In this document: positions 41,007 to 49,850 of the stretch, one piece after another
How positions within the stretch are numbered: position 1 is the stretch's first letter
Layout of the letters: every line of letters starts with the position of its first letter
Source of the DNA: VAXT01 sp035318925
Lineage (GTDB): Bacteria > Actinomycetota > Thermoleophilia > Gaiellales > Gaiellaceae
Reading direction: 5' to 3'
Assembly: GCA_035318925.1 (NCBI GenBank)
Contig: DATHDS010000036.1
Location: forward strand, 62,001 to 126,000
Length of the DNA: 64,000 nt
The notes under the pieces: model-generated
The model's database searches: none
Told to the model about the DNA's origin: nothing
What the model saw: only the letters and a program-made list of their open reading frames with translations
Made by a program: the position numbers and the translations under genes

Positions 41007-41450
41007 TCAGCCCTCGATACAGCGCTCGACAAGCTCTCTAGTTCTCGGGCGCGCCTCCCCAGCCCACAAGAGCACCGTTCGGCCCTTCCGTCCGACAAGC
41101 GTCCTGTAACGCCTTCCTACAATGGGCCTGACCTGGGCAATTAAGGACAACTCCAATTCTTGTGCTGACCGCTCCGTTTTGAAGACCCCTATTGTGACTT
41201 CGCCGCCTTTGCTGAGTGAGGGCAATCGGACCGTATAGAGCCCAACGACGTCCTTAGGTATCCGAACGGGAACACGAAACCCGACAGCAGGATATTCGCG
41301 GCTGCCTGGAATAAAGAGAGAATCCTGAAAATTAAGACAATCGGTCATCCGAGAGTTCGACTCATTGCTCGTGTCATCTCTGCAAGCAACAAGAAGCGTC
41401 GCCAAGCCCATGATCGAAATTGCCAGAGCTGCCAGTCGGCCTCCCGCCAC
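41007..41450 (-). CDS. hypothetical lipoprotein
   Basis: A 147-residue protein not recognised. The signal (LAALAISIMGLATLLVAC) ends in a lipobox LVAC at about Cys23, so it should be lipid-anchored outside the membrane. The mature part has a TDCLNFQDSLFIPG stretch, a beta-rich middle (VGFRVPVRIPKDVVGLYTVRLPSLSKGGEVTIGVF) and a basic end. The gene and its 5' flank (41130-41530) are visibly less GC-rich than the neighbours, with many A/T third positions, suggesting recent acquisition or relaxed constraint. GTG start with GGGG upstream. Confidence 0.6.
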   Translation of the reverse strand: MAGGRLAALAISIMGLATLLVACRDDTSNESNSRMTDCLNFQDSLFIPGSREYPAVGFRVPVRIPKDVVGLYTVRLPSLSKGGEVTIGVFKTERSAQELELSLIAQVRPIVGRRYRTLVGRKGRTVLLWAGEARPRTRELVERCIEG

Positions 41451-41540
41451 GTCGCCCCTTTCAAGCCTGAATCGATGCTAATTCGCTTGCGCGATCCACA
41501 AGTAGTCGCGCTAGCAAGGCTCTGAGATCGGTACCCGAGA

Positions 41541-41586
41541 CCTCCTCCCCACTGCGATCCTAGCGGCGAAATTCGCACGCGTGGGT
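41541..41586. repeat. 46-bp dispersed repeat, copy 2
   Basis: Matches 29851-29896 with three differences, same orientation. It lies between the orphan lipoprotein gene and apgM, 49 bases before the apgM start, at the edge of the less GC-rich patch. Confidence 0.75.
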
Positions 41587-41634
41587 GTCGGGATCGTGCC
41601 AAGACGGTGACGCGATCTCGTTAGCCTCCACGCG

Positions 41635-42921
41635 GTGTATTCGATCTTCGTCGTCTTGCTGGACGGGCTCGCCGACCGCGCGCACGAGTCGCTCGGCGGG
41701 CGGACCGCGAACGAGGTCGCCGAGACGCCGAACCTCGATCGGCTCGCCGCCGGCGGCTCCTGCGGCCTCCTCTACGCCGCGGGCCCCGGTCGCGCGCCCT
41801 CGAGCGAGATCGCGCACTGGGCGATGCTCGGGTACACGCCCGAGGAGTTCCCCGGGCGGGCGGTGTTCGAGGCCTTGGGCGACGGACAGGAGCTCGACGA
41901 CGGACACGTGTTCGCCTTCGCGGCGCTGCGTCCCGCAGACCGGCGGCCCGACGGGCTCTGGCTGACCGGTCGGCCTAGGCGGAGCGGCGAGGACGAGGAC
42001 GACTCTGCGGAGCTGGTCGCCGCCTGTGCCGAGCTGGAGATCGACGGCTTCCGCTTCGAGCTGACTCATCTGGGCCGCGGCGAGTCCGTGCTGCGGGTCT
42101 TTCCTGGCGCCGACGACCGCGTGACCGACTCGGACGTCTTCTTTCGCGACCGTCATCCGGTGCTGCGACCTCAGGCGCAGGTGCCCGAGGCCGCACGGAC
42201 TGCGCGCGCCGCGGAAGCCTGGACTCGGCAAACGCTCGAGATTCTCGCCGGGCATCCGGTCAACGAGCGCCGCACCGAGCAGGGCCTCCCCGCCCTGAAC
42301 GTGATCACGCTCAAGTGGTGGGGGCGCCCACGCCCGGCGCCGACCTTCCCGCAGCGGCACGGGTTGCACGGGAGCTTCCTCGGCGATTCGAAGTTCCTGC
42401 TCGGGCTCGCCCGCGGGGTAGGTCTCGAGCCCCGTCACGTGCCCGAGACGGACGACTCGCCCGCGGACCTCCGAGCGCGCCTAGAACTTGCGAACGAGCG
42501 CCTGGCCGAGGGCGACACCTTCGTCTTCGCGCATCTGAAGGCAACCGACATGGCGGGGCACACGAAGGATCCACAGGTTAAGAAGCGGACGATCGAGGCT
42601 CTCGACGCCGAGCTCGGCTCGCTCCCGACCGAGCGCGCGATCGTCTGCGTCACCGGCGACCACGCGACTCCGACGTATCCCGACGTGATCCACTCGGGCG
42701 ATCCGGTGCCGTTCCTCGTGGCGGGGCCCGGCGTCCGGGCGGACGTCGTCGAGCGCTTCGGCGAGCTCGACTGTGCGGCCGGGATCCTCGGCCAGCTGCG
42801 TGGGCCGGACATGATGCCCGTCCTCCTCAACGCCGCCGACCGCCCACTCTTCCTGGGCTCGCGGCCGACCCCGTTCCCCGGCGCGGACGGGTACCCCGAG
42901 CTGCTCGAACCCCTTCTCTAA
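41635..42921 (+). CDS. apgM: 2,3-bisphosphoglycerate-independent phosphoglycerate mutase, archaeal type
   Basis: A 428-residue alkaline-phosphatase-superfamily enzyme interconverting 3- and 2-phosphoglycerate in glycolysis. Metal and catalytic motifs: LLDGLADRAHESLGGRTANEVAETPNLDRLAAGGSCGLL, APSSEIAHWAMLGY with the catalytic Ser, FAHLKATDMAGHTKDPQVKKRTIEALD, and VTGDHATPTYPDVIHSGDPVPFLV. TAGCCT lies seven bases before the GTG start, suggesting a leaderless mRNA. The ctaA gene follows closely. Confidence 0.93.
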   Translation: MYSIFVVLLDGLADRAHESLGGRTANEVAETPNLDRLAAGGSCGLLYAAGPGRAPSSEIAHWAMLGYTPEEFPGRAVFEALGDGQELDDGHVFAFAALRPADRRPDGLWLTGRPRRSGEDEDDSAELVAACAELEIDGFRFELTHLGRGESVLRVFPGADDRVTDSDVFFRDRHPVLRPQAQVPEAARTARAAEAWTRQTLEILAGHPVNERRTEQGLPALNVITLKWWGRPRPAPTFPQRHGLHGSFLGDSKFLLGLARGVGLEPRHVPETDDSPADLRARLELANERLAEGDTFVFAHLKATDMAGHTKDPQVKKRTIEALDAELGSLPTERAIVCVTGDHATPTYPDVIHSGDPVPFLVAGPGVRADVVERFGELDCAAGILGQLRGPDMMPVLLNAADRPLFLGSRPTPFPGADGYPELLEPLL

Positions 42922-42931
42922 AGTGGCCCAG

Positions 42932-43870
42932 ATGGAGGCCTCGACCGCACTCGCGCGCATCAGGAGCCTCGAGCTCTCCCCGGCGCGCTTCCTCCGGCTG
43001 GCGGTCGCGAACGCAGGCGGCCTCTGGTTGATTGTCGGCAGCGGCGCCGCCGTTCGCCTCACCGACTCGGGGCTCGGCTGCCGGCACTGGCCGGGCTGTG
43101 AGCGCGGGCAACCGCTCCCGGCACGCGATGTCCACGCCTTCGTGGAGTTCGGAAACCGGCTCGTCGGGGGGCTCGTGATCATCCTCACCCTCGTCACGTG
43201 GCTCGCCGCGCGGCGGACGCCCGGTCTCTCCGACTGGGCCCGCCGGGTTGCGCTGCTCGTGTTCCTCGGCGCGCTCGCGCAGGCGCCACTCGGCTACCTG
43301 GCCGTCGCCACCGATCTGCGCTGGCCGGTCGTGACCGCGCACCTCCTGCTTTCGATCGCACTGCTCGCGGGAGCCGTCGTCCTCGCCGTCGAGGCCCTGG
43401 GCCTCCGCGACGGCCGCTCTTCCCCGCTCGTGCCGCGCGAGCTCCGACTGCTCGCCCTCGTGTTCACGGCGGCCGGCTTTCTGCTCATCGTCAGCGGCAC
43501 CTTCGCGACCGCGGCGGGGCCGCACTCGGGCGGCGGCGAGCACATCGGCCGCTTCGGACAACTCGACCGCACGGTGTACATCCACGGCGCCGTCGTGGGC
43601 CTCTTCCTGCTCTCGCTGCTGTTCGCGATTGGCTACCTCGCCGCCTACCGCGACCGTTCGCTCGCTCTCTTCAGGTTCGGGCTCGCCCTGCTCGGGCTGC
43701 TCCTCGTGCAGATGGCAATCGGCGAGCTGCAATGGCGCACGAAGCTCCCGTGGGAGCTCGTTCTCGTCCATGTCGTGCTCGCGGCGGCGGTGTGGGCAGG
43801 GACCGTCGCGCTCGCTGCACTCTTCTTCCGACCGCCTCGGTCGCTGGCCTCCGGCCAGCACCTAAACTGA
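42932..43870 (+). CDS. ctaA: heme A synthase CtaA (COX15 family)
   Basis: A 312-residue, eight-helix membrane enzyme oxidising heme O to heme A for cytochrome aa3 oxidase. Family features: IVGSGAAVRLTDSGLGCRHWPGCERG (conserved Cys pair in the first loop), the heme-ligand His residues in HAFVEFGNRLVGG, VTAHLLLS, YIHGAVVG and LVHVVLAA, and GTFATAAGPHSGGG. The ATG at 42932 is chosen because TAAAGT ends seven bases before it; a GTG at 42923 would overlap this element. Other oxidase genes are not in the window. Confidence 0.93.
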   Translation: MEASTALARIRSLELSPARFLRLAVANAGGLWLIVGSGAAVRLTDSGLGCRHWPGCERGQPLPARDVHAFVEFGNRLVGGLVIILTLVTWLAARRTPGLSDWARRVALLVFLGALAQAPLGYLAVATDLRWPVVTAHLLLSIALLAGAVVLAVEALGLRDGRSSPLVPRELRLLALVFTAAGFLLIVSGTFATAAGPHSGGGEHIGRFGQLDRTVYIHGAVVGLFLLSLLFAIGYLAAYRDRSLALFRFGLALLGLLLVQMAIGELQWRTKLPWELVLVHVVLAAAVWAGTVALAALFFRPPRSLASGQHLN

Positions 43871-43874
43871 GTTG

Positions 43875-44768
43875 ATGGACGAGCTTCAGATCTCGAGCCG
43901 CCCGGACCTCGAGCGACCGGTTCTGATCGGCGCCTTCCGAGGCTGGAACGACGGCGGTCAGGGCGCCTCGCTCGCCACCGGCTACCTCGCGAAGCTCTGG
44001 GAGGCGAAACGCTTCGCGGAGATCGATCCGGAGAACTTCTTCGACTTCCAGGCGACACGACCGCACGTCTCGCTCGAGGAAGGCCTGACGCGAAAGATCG
44101 ACTGGCCGGCGACGGTTTTCTACCACGCGCGCCCGCCGGAGCTCGATCGGGACGTCGTCCTGCTGCTCGGGATGGAGCCGAACCTCCGTTGGCGCACGTT
44201 CACCGACATGATCGTCGGGTTCCTGAACGAGCTCGGCATCGAGCTCGTCGTGACGCTTGGCGCGCTGCTGGCCGACGTCCCGCATACGAGGCCCTGCCCT
44301 GTCACGGGCAGCGCCACCGATAAGGAGCTCGTGGAGCGCCTCGGCCTCTCCGCCTCTCGCTACGAGGGGCCGACCGGGATCGTCGGCGTCCTCCACGACG
44401 CGTGTCGGCGGGCCGGGATCTCGTCCGCAAGCCTCTGGGCCGCGGTCCCGCACTACGTCTCGCTGACCCCGAGCCCGAAGGCCGCACTCGCTCTCAGCGA
44501 CCGGCTCGCCGACCTCCTCGAGGCCGAGATCGACACGAGCGAGCTCGCGGAGGCCTCCGAGAACTACGCGGAGCAGGTCTCGGAGGCGGTCGCCTCCGAT
44601 CCCGACACTGCGGCGTACATCGAGGAGCTCGAGCAGCGTGCCGACACGCTCGCCGAGGAGGCCGATCTCCCGTCCGGGGACGCCCTCGCGGCCGAGCTCA
44701 CGCGCTTTCTGCGGGAGCGAGACGACGAGCGGGACGAAGAAGACCCGCCCTTCGCCAGCGAGCAATAG
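43875..44768 (+). CDS. PAC2-family protein
   Basis: A 297-residue member of the PAC2 family (named for a eukaryotic proteasome-assembly chaperone). Recognisable parts: RPVLIGAFRGWNDGGQGASLATGYL, VVLLLGMEPNLRWRTFTDMIVGFLNELGIELVVTLGALLADVPHTRP and the SLWAAVPHYVSLTPSPKAAL region. The last ~80 residues form an acidic coiled-coil-like tail (ASENYAEQVSEAVASDPDTAAYIEELEQ). Actinobacteria with proteasomes often carry it, but its molecular role in bacteria is not settled. TAAACT lies six bases before the ATG at 43875. Confidence 0.88.
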   Translation: MDELQISSRPDLERPVLIGAFRGWNDGGQGASLATGYLAKLWEAKRFAEIDPENFFDFQATRPHVSLEEGLTRKIDWPATVFYHARPPELDRDVVLLLGMEPNLRWRTFTDMIVGFLNELGIELVVTLGALLADVPHTRPCPVTGSATDKELVERLGLSASRYEGPTGIVGVLHDACRRAGISSASLWAAVPHYVSLTPSPKAALALSDRLADLLEAEIDTSELAEASENYAEQVSEAVASDPDTAAYIEELEQRADTLAEEADLPSGDALAAELTRFLRERDDERDEEDPPFASEQ

Positions 44769-44771
44769 GAG

Positions 44772-44823
44772 GTCCCGGGCCACGGGCCCGGGACTCGCGC
44801 AAAGTGCTTCGCACTTTCCGCGA
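44772..44823 (+). terminator. double hairpin after the PAC2 gene
   Basis: GTCCCGGGCC / GGCCCGGGAC with an ACG loop (44772-44794) is followed at once by a second stem, AAAGTGC / GCACTTT with a TTC loop (44801-44817), flanked by CGCG on both sides. The remaining gap to 44969 has no recognised gene; GGAG before 44970 serves the next ORF. Confidence 0.6.
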
Positions 44824-44969
44824 CTAAGAGCACAGGTGCCGAGGAACGACGGCTCAACCGGCCCACCCTTTGCCACGATCGTTAGAGGTGCGGTGGCGTT
44901 CGGGACTCCTGGGAAGATCTGGATCGTAAACGCTGCAGGAACCATGCACCTCGGAGTTAGGAGCAACTC

Positions 44970-45548
44970 ATGGTCGTAGCGACAATGACATTCAGAAACA
45001 GAGGCTTGACCGCGAGGGCCACGATTCTCGCGGCTGTCCTTGCCGTTCTGGGGATCACGCTCGGGACGCTCGCGGCCACAGGCATTTTCGAGGGCGGGGG
45101 CTCAGCCGGAAGCGGTCGGACGGTGTGTGAGGGAGTGTGCCTTCGGCTACCCGCGGGCTGGACCGCCGGAACGCTTGTCGGGGGGCGCTCTGGCGAGTTG
45201 AGTGCGGCGCCGTTCAAGCTCCCGAGCTGGGTAAGAGAAGGAGAACAACGAAAGGGAGTAGTCGAGATTCCGAAGGGGCAGTTTGTGATCATGATCGGCA
45301 CCAGCGCTCGCGGGTACGAGTACGGATGGGATCGTGTGAAGCGCATCGCGGTCAGCCCGGACTCCTTGAGACAGGAGCGAGCCCCCGGACACCGCTCCTT
45401 CGCCGTGCGAAATGTGACGTTCCGCGGGCGTTCAGTGAGTGTCGGGGTGCAGTTCGCAGATTCCCGGCCGACCAACGATCAGTTCTCGACCGCGAATCGC
45501 GTCCTCGCCGGTGCTTATCTGGAGCCGCCTCCGGCTTATACCCATTAG
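44970..45548 (+). CDS. hypothetical membrane-anchored exported protein
   Basis: A 192-residue protein not recognised. A single N-terminal hydrophobic helix (ARATILAAVLAVLGITLGTLAATGIF, residues ~15-40) suggests an anchor or signal, followed by a Gly-rich linker and a soluble domain with CEGVCLRLPAGW, IPKGQFVIMIGTSARGYEYG and RNVTFRGRSVSVGVQFAD. It resembles no family known to me; the CEGVC pair could form a disulphide outside the cell. GGAG lies seven bases before the ATG. It converges with dipZ. Confidence 0.6.
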   Translation: MVVATMTFRNRGLTARATILAAVLAVLGITLGTLAATGIFEGGGSAGSGRTVCEGVCLRLPAGWTAGTLVGGRSGELSAAPFKLPSWVREGEQRKGVVEIPKGQFVIMIGTSARGYEYGWDRVKRIAVSPDSLRQERAPGHRSFAVRNVTFRGRSVSVGVQFADSRPTNDQFSTANRVLAGAYLEPPPAYTH

Positions 45549-45569
45549 ATTCGCCTGCGCGCCCACCTT

Positions 45570-47201
45570 CTAGCCGAACGTGAAGGCGTAGCCCCGCACG
45601 CCGGGGGTGAACTGCAGCTCGAGCAGGCCGGTCGTCAGCGAAGGCATCCGCAGGAGCGTGTAGAGGCGGCTTCCGTCGACGCGCACGGTTCCCTTCTCGG
45701 TGCCGTCGACGAGGACGTTCACCTCCCCGCGGCCGCCGAGGACGAGGTGCACCTGCCGCGCGGTGAAGCCCAGTCGGAGCCGCGCGCCGAGGCCCGCGAC
45801 GATCTCCTCCGGGGTCACCTTCCAGGTCCCTGAGTAGGCGAGCTCGCTCTGCTGGAGCGCCCCCGCCGGGAACCGGTAGTCCGCGAACCGGTCGCGCGCG
45901 ACCGTGCTCTGCGCGAAGCGCTGGAGCCGCTGGTAGCCGAGGTACGTCTCCGGTGTCAGCACCGTTCTCGGCGTCGGATCCGAGAGCTCATTAGCGACCG
46001 GAAGTGTGCCCGCGCTCTCGCCGAGCAGCGTGCGGATCCGCGCTTCCGTCGTGTCGTATTCGCCCTCGCCGAAGTGGTAGTAGCGGAGGTGCCCACGGCG
46101 GTCGATCAGGTACTTCGCGGGCCAGTACTGGTTCTGGAACGCATTCCAGGTCCCGTAGTCGTTGTCGAGCCCGACCGGATACTTGATCCCCAGCCGGTGC
46201 ACCGCATCTTCGACGTTGCCCGCCACGTGCTCGAAGGCGAACTCGGGCGTGTGGATTCCGAGCACGACGAAGCCGCGGTCGCGGTACGTGCGGTACCAGG
46301 CCTTCACGTGCGGCAGCGTGCGCAGACAGTTGATGCACGAGTACGTCCAGAAATCGACGAGGACGACCTTTCCGCGCAGCTTCTTCAGCGTCAGCGGCTG
46401 CGTGTTGATCCAGTGCGAGATCCCGGTCAGCTCCGGCGCCGCCCCGAAGTCCTGAAGGGTCGTGCTGCTCGCTTGCTCTCGCGTGTGGCCCGTCAGCTTT
46501 CGCAGCTCGCTCTGGGCCCGCCCGTTCTGCTCGACCTTCTTCTGGAGCGCATCGGTATAGCCGGGGATCGCGGTCTGGAAGTGACGGTCGACGTTGAAGG
46601 CGATCGCGAGCGCGGTCAGCGCGACGACGACGCCGAGCACCTGCCGGATTGAGTGCGCGTGCGGCCTGAGCTTGTTCATTCCCGCTCGCCCGAAGAAGGC
46701 GACGAGCAGCATCGGCACGGCCGCGCCGATCGCATACGCGAGCGTGAGGACGATCGAGCGCGCTCCGACTTTCTGGGTCGCGCCGACGACCGTGATCGCG
46801 GCGAGGACGGGTCCCGCGCACGGCACGAACACGAGCCCGAGGCTCGCCCCGAGCAGGAAACCGCCGCCGAGGTCGCCCCCGGGCCTGCGCGTGAGCCGCA
46901 GCAGCGGACGTTGCAGGAGCTCCTCGAGTCGTGGGAACAGGAGCGTGGCCGCGACGAGGAAGAGCAGGCCGATCGCGACGTCGCGCAGGATGTCCTGAGG
47001 CAGGCCGAGTTTGCGGAGGAGCCAGACACCGAAGAGCGTGAAGGCCGAGAAGCTGACGATCAGGCCTCCGACGATTGCGAACGGCTTGCGACGCCCACCC
47101 GTCGCGCCTCCCGCGAAGACGATCGGCAGGACGGGCAGCACGCATGGCGAGATCGCTGTGATGAACCCGGCAGCGAGGCCGATACCGATCAGAACGAGCA
47201 T
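45570..47201 (-). CDS. DipZ-like CcdA-thioredoxin fusion
   Basis: A 543-residue envelope thiol-redox protein. Residues ~1-225 are the CcdA/DsbD membrane domain with paired cysteines in ITAISPCVLPVLPIVFAGG and LVFVPCAGPVLAAITVVG. Residues ~265-400 form an exported TlpA-like thioredoxin with active site FWTYSCINCLRTLPHVKAWY (Cys-Ile-Asn-Cys). The last ~130 residues match the beta-rich C-terminal domain of mycobacterial DipZ (YSGTWKVTPEEIVAG ... VHLVLGGRGEVNVLVDGTEKG). It should carry reducing power from the cytoplasm to outside proteins. Confidence 0.92.
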   Translation of the reverse strand: MLVLIGIGLAAGFITAISPCVLPVLPIVFAGGATGGRRKPFAIVGGLIVSFSAFTLFGVWLLRKLGLPQDILRDVAIGLLFLVAATLLFPRLEELLQRPLLRLTRRPGGDLGGGFLLGASLGLVFVPCAGPVLAAITVVGATQKVGARSIVLTLAYAIGAAVPMLLVAFFGRAGMNKLRPHAHSIRQVLGVVVALTALAIAFNVDRHFQTAIPGYTDALQKKVEQNGRAQSELRKLTGHTREQASSTTLQDFGAAPELTGISHWINTQPLTLKKLRGKVVLVDFWTYSCINCLRTLPHVKAWYRTYRDRGFVVLGIHTPEFAFEHVAGNVEDAVHRLGIKYPVGLDNDYGTWNAFQNQYWPAKYLIDRRGHLRYYHFGEGEYDTTEARIRTLLGESAGTLPVANELSDPTPRTVLTPETYLGYQRLQRFAQSTVARDRFADYRFPAGALQQSELAYSGTWKVTPEEIVAGLGARLRLGFTARQVHLVLGGRGEVNVLVDGTEKGTVRVDGSRLYTLLRMPSLTTGLLELQFTPGVRGYAFTFG

Positions 47202-47228
47202 TTTCTCACCACGCTAGAGACCGGCGAA

Positions 47229-49745
47229 TTAACCAGGCGTTACATCGGCGGAGCGCGCCGGCTCGCCTGACGGCGCGGAGCTTCCGGCCCCAGCGGGCTT
47301 CCGGCGCCGCCGACGCCGCTTGGGCGGAGCGCCGTTTGCAGCGCCGTCCTGGGCCGCCTGGGCCTCGGTCGGCTGCTGCTGCTGGCCCCCCCGCCGCTTG
47401 CGCCGGCGGCGCCGACGCCTGTTCGTGTGCGCCTTCGGGGGAGGCAGGTTCTCGGCCAGAGCGTGGGCGACCTCGGCGAGGGTCCCGACCTTCTCGCGCG
47501 CGCCCTCGATCAGCTTCGTCGCGCGCGGCGTGTAGCCCTCCGCGGAGGCGAGCAGCGCGACGCCCACCTCGAGCGGCAGCTCGAGCGCGGCGTTGACGAG
47601 CTTGGCCGCGTTCTCCTCGTGCCGGTGGCCACGCGAGTTGGCGAGCGCGCCCAACAGTCGCTTCGCCTCCGGGAACTCGGCGCTGACGCGGCGATCCTGC
47701 GCCTTGCGCGTGGCCCGCGCGAGCTTCCACGTCCAGCGCTCGAGAATCTGCTCCGGCGCATCCGCCTTGCCCTCGCCGATCGCGCGCAGGAGGATCCGGG
47801 CGCCCGGGACGCGATCCTTGTCCCAGGTCGGAGCCTGGGTGACGAGCGTCACGAGATCGTCGAAGTCGGCACGCTCCACGGTCATCGAGACCCGGTCGGC
47901 GAGCGCCATCATCCGCAACCGGCGGTTCGGGTTCTCGGCCGCCGCTGTCGCGAGGAACTGCTCGAGGCAGGCCCTGCTCGCCTTGCCCTCGGTCAGCTTC
48001 TTGACGAATTCGGCGCGCTCCTCGAAACGCACTTGCCGCCCTGCGATGGCCGCCCAGTAGCGCTGCTCGTCCTCGTCCAGGTAGTAGGGGTCGATCCGCT
48101 GCCACTCGCGTTGGATGACCGCCAGGCGTCTGCGCACGTCCGGAGTGACCGGAACGAGCCACGGCGCCGGGGAGAGCTTGCGGCGCGCGCGGCGGTTCGG
48201 CCGGCGGCGCGGGGCGGGAGTCACCCGTGCGCCCTCGCGGTAGAAGTCCGCGCCGAGCAGGCTGTGCAGCGAGACGGCGCGGTCGTTGTGCGTCGCGCCC
48301 TTGTTCACGAAGTCGACGACGATGCCGGCTTCCTTGCTCGGGTGCATCCGCATGATCCGGCCGATCCGCTGCTGGTAGACGCGCTTGCTCGCAGTCGGCG
48401 CGAGATGCATGACGACGGTCGCGCGGGGCGAGTTCCAGCCCTCGGCGAGCAGCATCGCGTTGATGAGGATGTCGATCTCGCCGCGCTCGTAGCCGGCGAG
48501 GATCTCGGCGAGCTTGACCGGCGGCGTCTTGCCGCTGACCGCCTCGGCCTTCAACCCGGCGGCGCGGAACTCCTGGGCGAGGTTGTACGCATGCTCGACC
48601 CCGGCCGCGTAGACGATGCCCGGCGTGGAGTCGAAGCGGTCGCGATAGAGGCTCGCCGCGGCCTGGTTGAGAGCCGTGTGGTCGAGGACCGCGGCGAGCG
48701 CGCGCTCCTCGAAGTCGCCGCCGACGATCGGGACCGAATGGATCGCGGCCGCGGGCGGAACGCGGAGGTTCCGCAGCGGCGCGATCAGTCCGCGGCGGGC
48801 GGCATCCTGAAGCGGGAGGTCGTCGACCGAGGCCGGGAAGACGTCCGAGACCTGCTTCGCGATCAGCTGCTCGGTCGCCGTCATCCCGATGTAGATCGGG
48901 TCCGGGAAGGCGCGGATTGCGGCGCTGGTCTTCTCGCCGAGCGCGGTGTGGGCCTCGTCGGCGATCACGAGCTGGTACGTCTCGCGGCTGACGCTGCCGT
49001 GGTGCCGCGCGAACCAGGCGTAGGTCTGAACCGTGATCGGGCTCCGCTGTGGAGACGACTGCCCTTCCTCGACGATGGGGGTCAGCCGGTCGCCGTAGCC
49101 CTCCGCGGCGAGCTCCCGGTTGAACTGCGAGACGAGCAGGCGGCGGTGCGTGAGGATGAGGACGCCCATCGTGCGCGCGGCCTCGACGAACCCGGCTGCG
49201 GCAATCGTCTTGCCCGAGGCAGTCGGATGGCGGAACCGGTAGCGCCGCACCGCTCCGGGGTCCTCGGCGGGCGAGAGCTCCTCGGGCAGAGGCTCCAGCT
49301 CTTCGTCCACCAGCTCCTCGAACTCTTCTTCCTCTTCGTCGAGCTCGCCCGCCTCGACCAGCCCGTTGCCGTTCACCGGCTCCTCGACGCGCTGGTTCGC
49401 GGCGATCAGCTCGGTGAGCATGCCCGCGAGCGCATCAATCTGGTGGCGGCGCAGCTCGGTGCCCGAGGCGAGTTTCGGAGGCTTCTCGGACAGGACGCGC
49501 TCCAGGCCGAGCATGAGCGCGAAGCGCACCTTCCAGTGCGACGAAGGCTCCTTGCGGCCGCCCTCGATCTCGGCCGTTGCCTCGTCGAGGGCGTTGCGCC
49601 GCGCGGTGCCCGGGGCGAGCACCTGGGCCGGCTCCTCACCGTTGTGGAGCAAGGGCTCGCCCGCCCAGTTCTCGGCGCGCTTGGCTGCGGCGACGAGATC
49701 GTCCGTCGCCGGAGTTGGTGCCCGCTGCTCGGTCGTTTCCTGCAT
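47229..49745 (-). CDS. DEAH-type helicase with basic C-terminal tail
   Basis: An 838-residue superfamily 2 helicase. Walker A is FRHPTASGKTIAAAGFVEA (~residues 170-188), the Walker B box is LVIADEAHTALG, motif III YIGMTATEQLIAKQVSD, and the second RecA domain has VVMHLAPTASKRVYQQRIGRIMRMHPSKEAGIVVDF. An acidic stretch (EAGELDEEEEEFEELVDEELEPLPEELSPAED) precedes the core. The C-terminus is a lysine/arginine-rich tail with several RRRRR clusters, probably nucleic-acid binding. It resembles restriction-type ResIII helicases, but no nuclease or methylase is nearby. Confidence 0.85.
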   Translation of the reverse strand: MQETTEQRAPTPATDDLVAAAKRAENWAGEPLLHNGEEPAQVLAPGTARRNALDEATAEIEGGRKEPSSHWKVRFALMLGLERVLSEKPPKLASGTELRRHQIDALAGMLTELIAANQRVEEPVNGNGLVEAGELDEEEEEFEELVDEELEPLPEELSPAEDPGAVRRYRFRHPTASGKTIAAAGFVEAARTMGVLILTHRRLLVSQFNRELAAEGYGDRLTPIVEEGQSSPQRSPITVQTYAWFARHHGSVSRETYQLVIADEAHTALGEKTSAAIRAFPDPIYIGMTATEQLIAKQVSDVFPASVDDLPLQDAARRGLIAPLRNLRVPPAAAIHSVPIVGGDFEERALAAVLDHTALNQAAASLYRDRFDSTPGIVYAAGVEHAYNLAQEFRAAGLKAEAVSGKTPPVKLAEILAGYERGEIDILINAMLLAEGWNSPRATVVMHLAPTASKRVYQQRIGRIMRMHPSKEAGIVVDFVNKGATHNDRAVSLHSLLGADFYREGARVTPAPRRRPNRRARRKLSPAPWLVPVTPDVRRRLAVIQREWQRIDPYYLDEDEQRYWAAIAGRQVRFEERAEFVKKLTEGKASRACLEQFLATAAAENPNRRLRMMALADRVSMTVERADFDDLVTLVTQAPTWDKDRVPGARILLRAIGEGKADAPEQILERWTWKLARATRKAQDRRVSAEFPEAKRLLGALANSRGHRHEENAAKLVNAALELPLEVGVALLASAEGYTPRATKLIEGAREKVGTLAEVAHALAENLPPPKAHTNRRRRRRRKRRGGQQQQPTEAQAAQDGAANGAPPKRRRRRRKPAGAGSSAPSGEPARSADVTPG

Positions 49746-49850
49746 GTAAGCGGCGCGCTTCGGCCGCGTACCTCCGAGATAGAGAGAGAGCGCGCTCGGA
49801 ATCCCCTAGTGAGCGTCGCTCGTCAAAGCATACCCGATCGGGGGCTTAGA

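Noticed and set aside
41541..41586. Minus-strand reading of the 46-bp repeat as a tRNA 3' end
   Set aside because: The T-arm-like bases GTGCGAATTTC do not form the required stem and no cloverleaf could be drawn; kept as an unclassified repeat.
47229..49745. The DEAH helicase as part of a restriction or other defence system
   Set aside because: No methylase, nuclease, specificity subunit or other defence gene is adjacent; neighbours are housekeeping genes.
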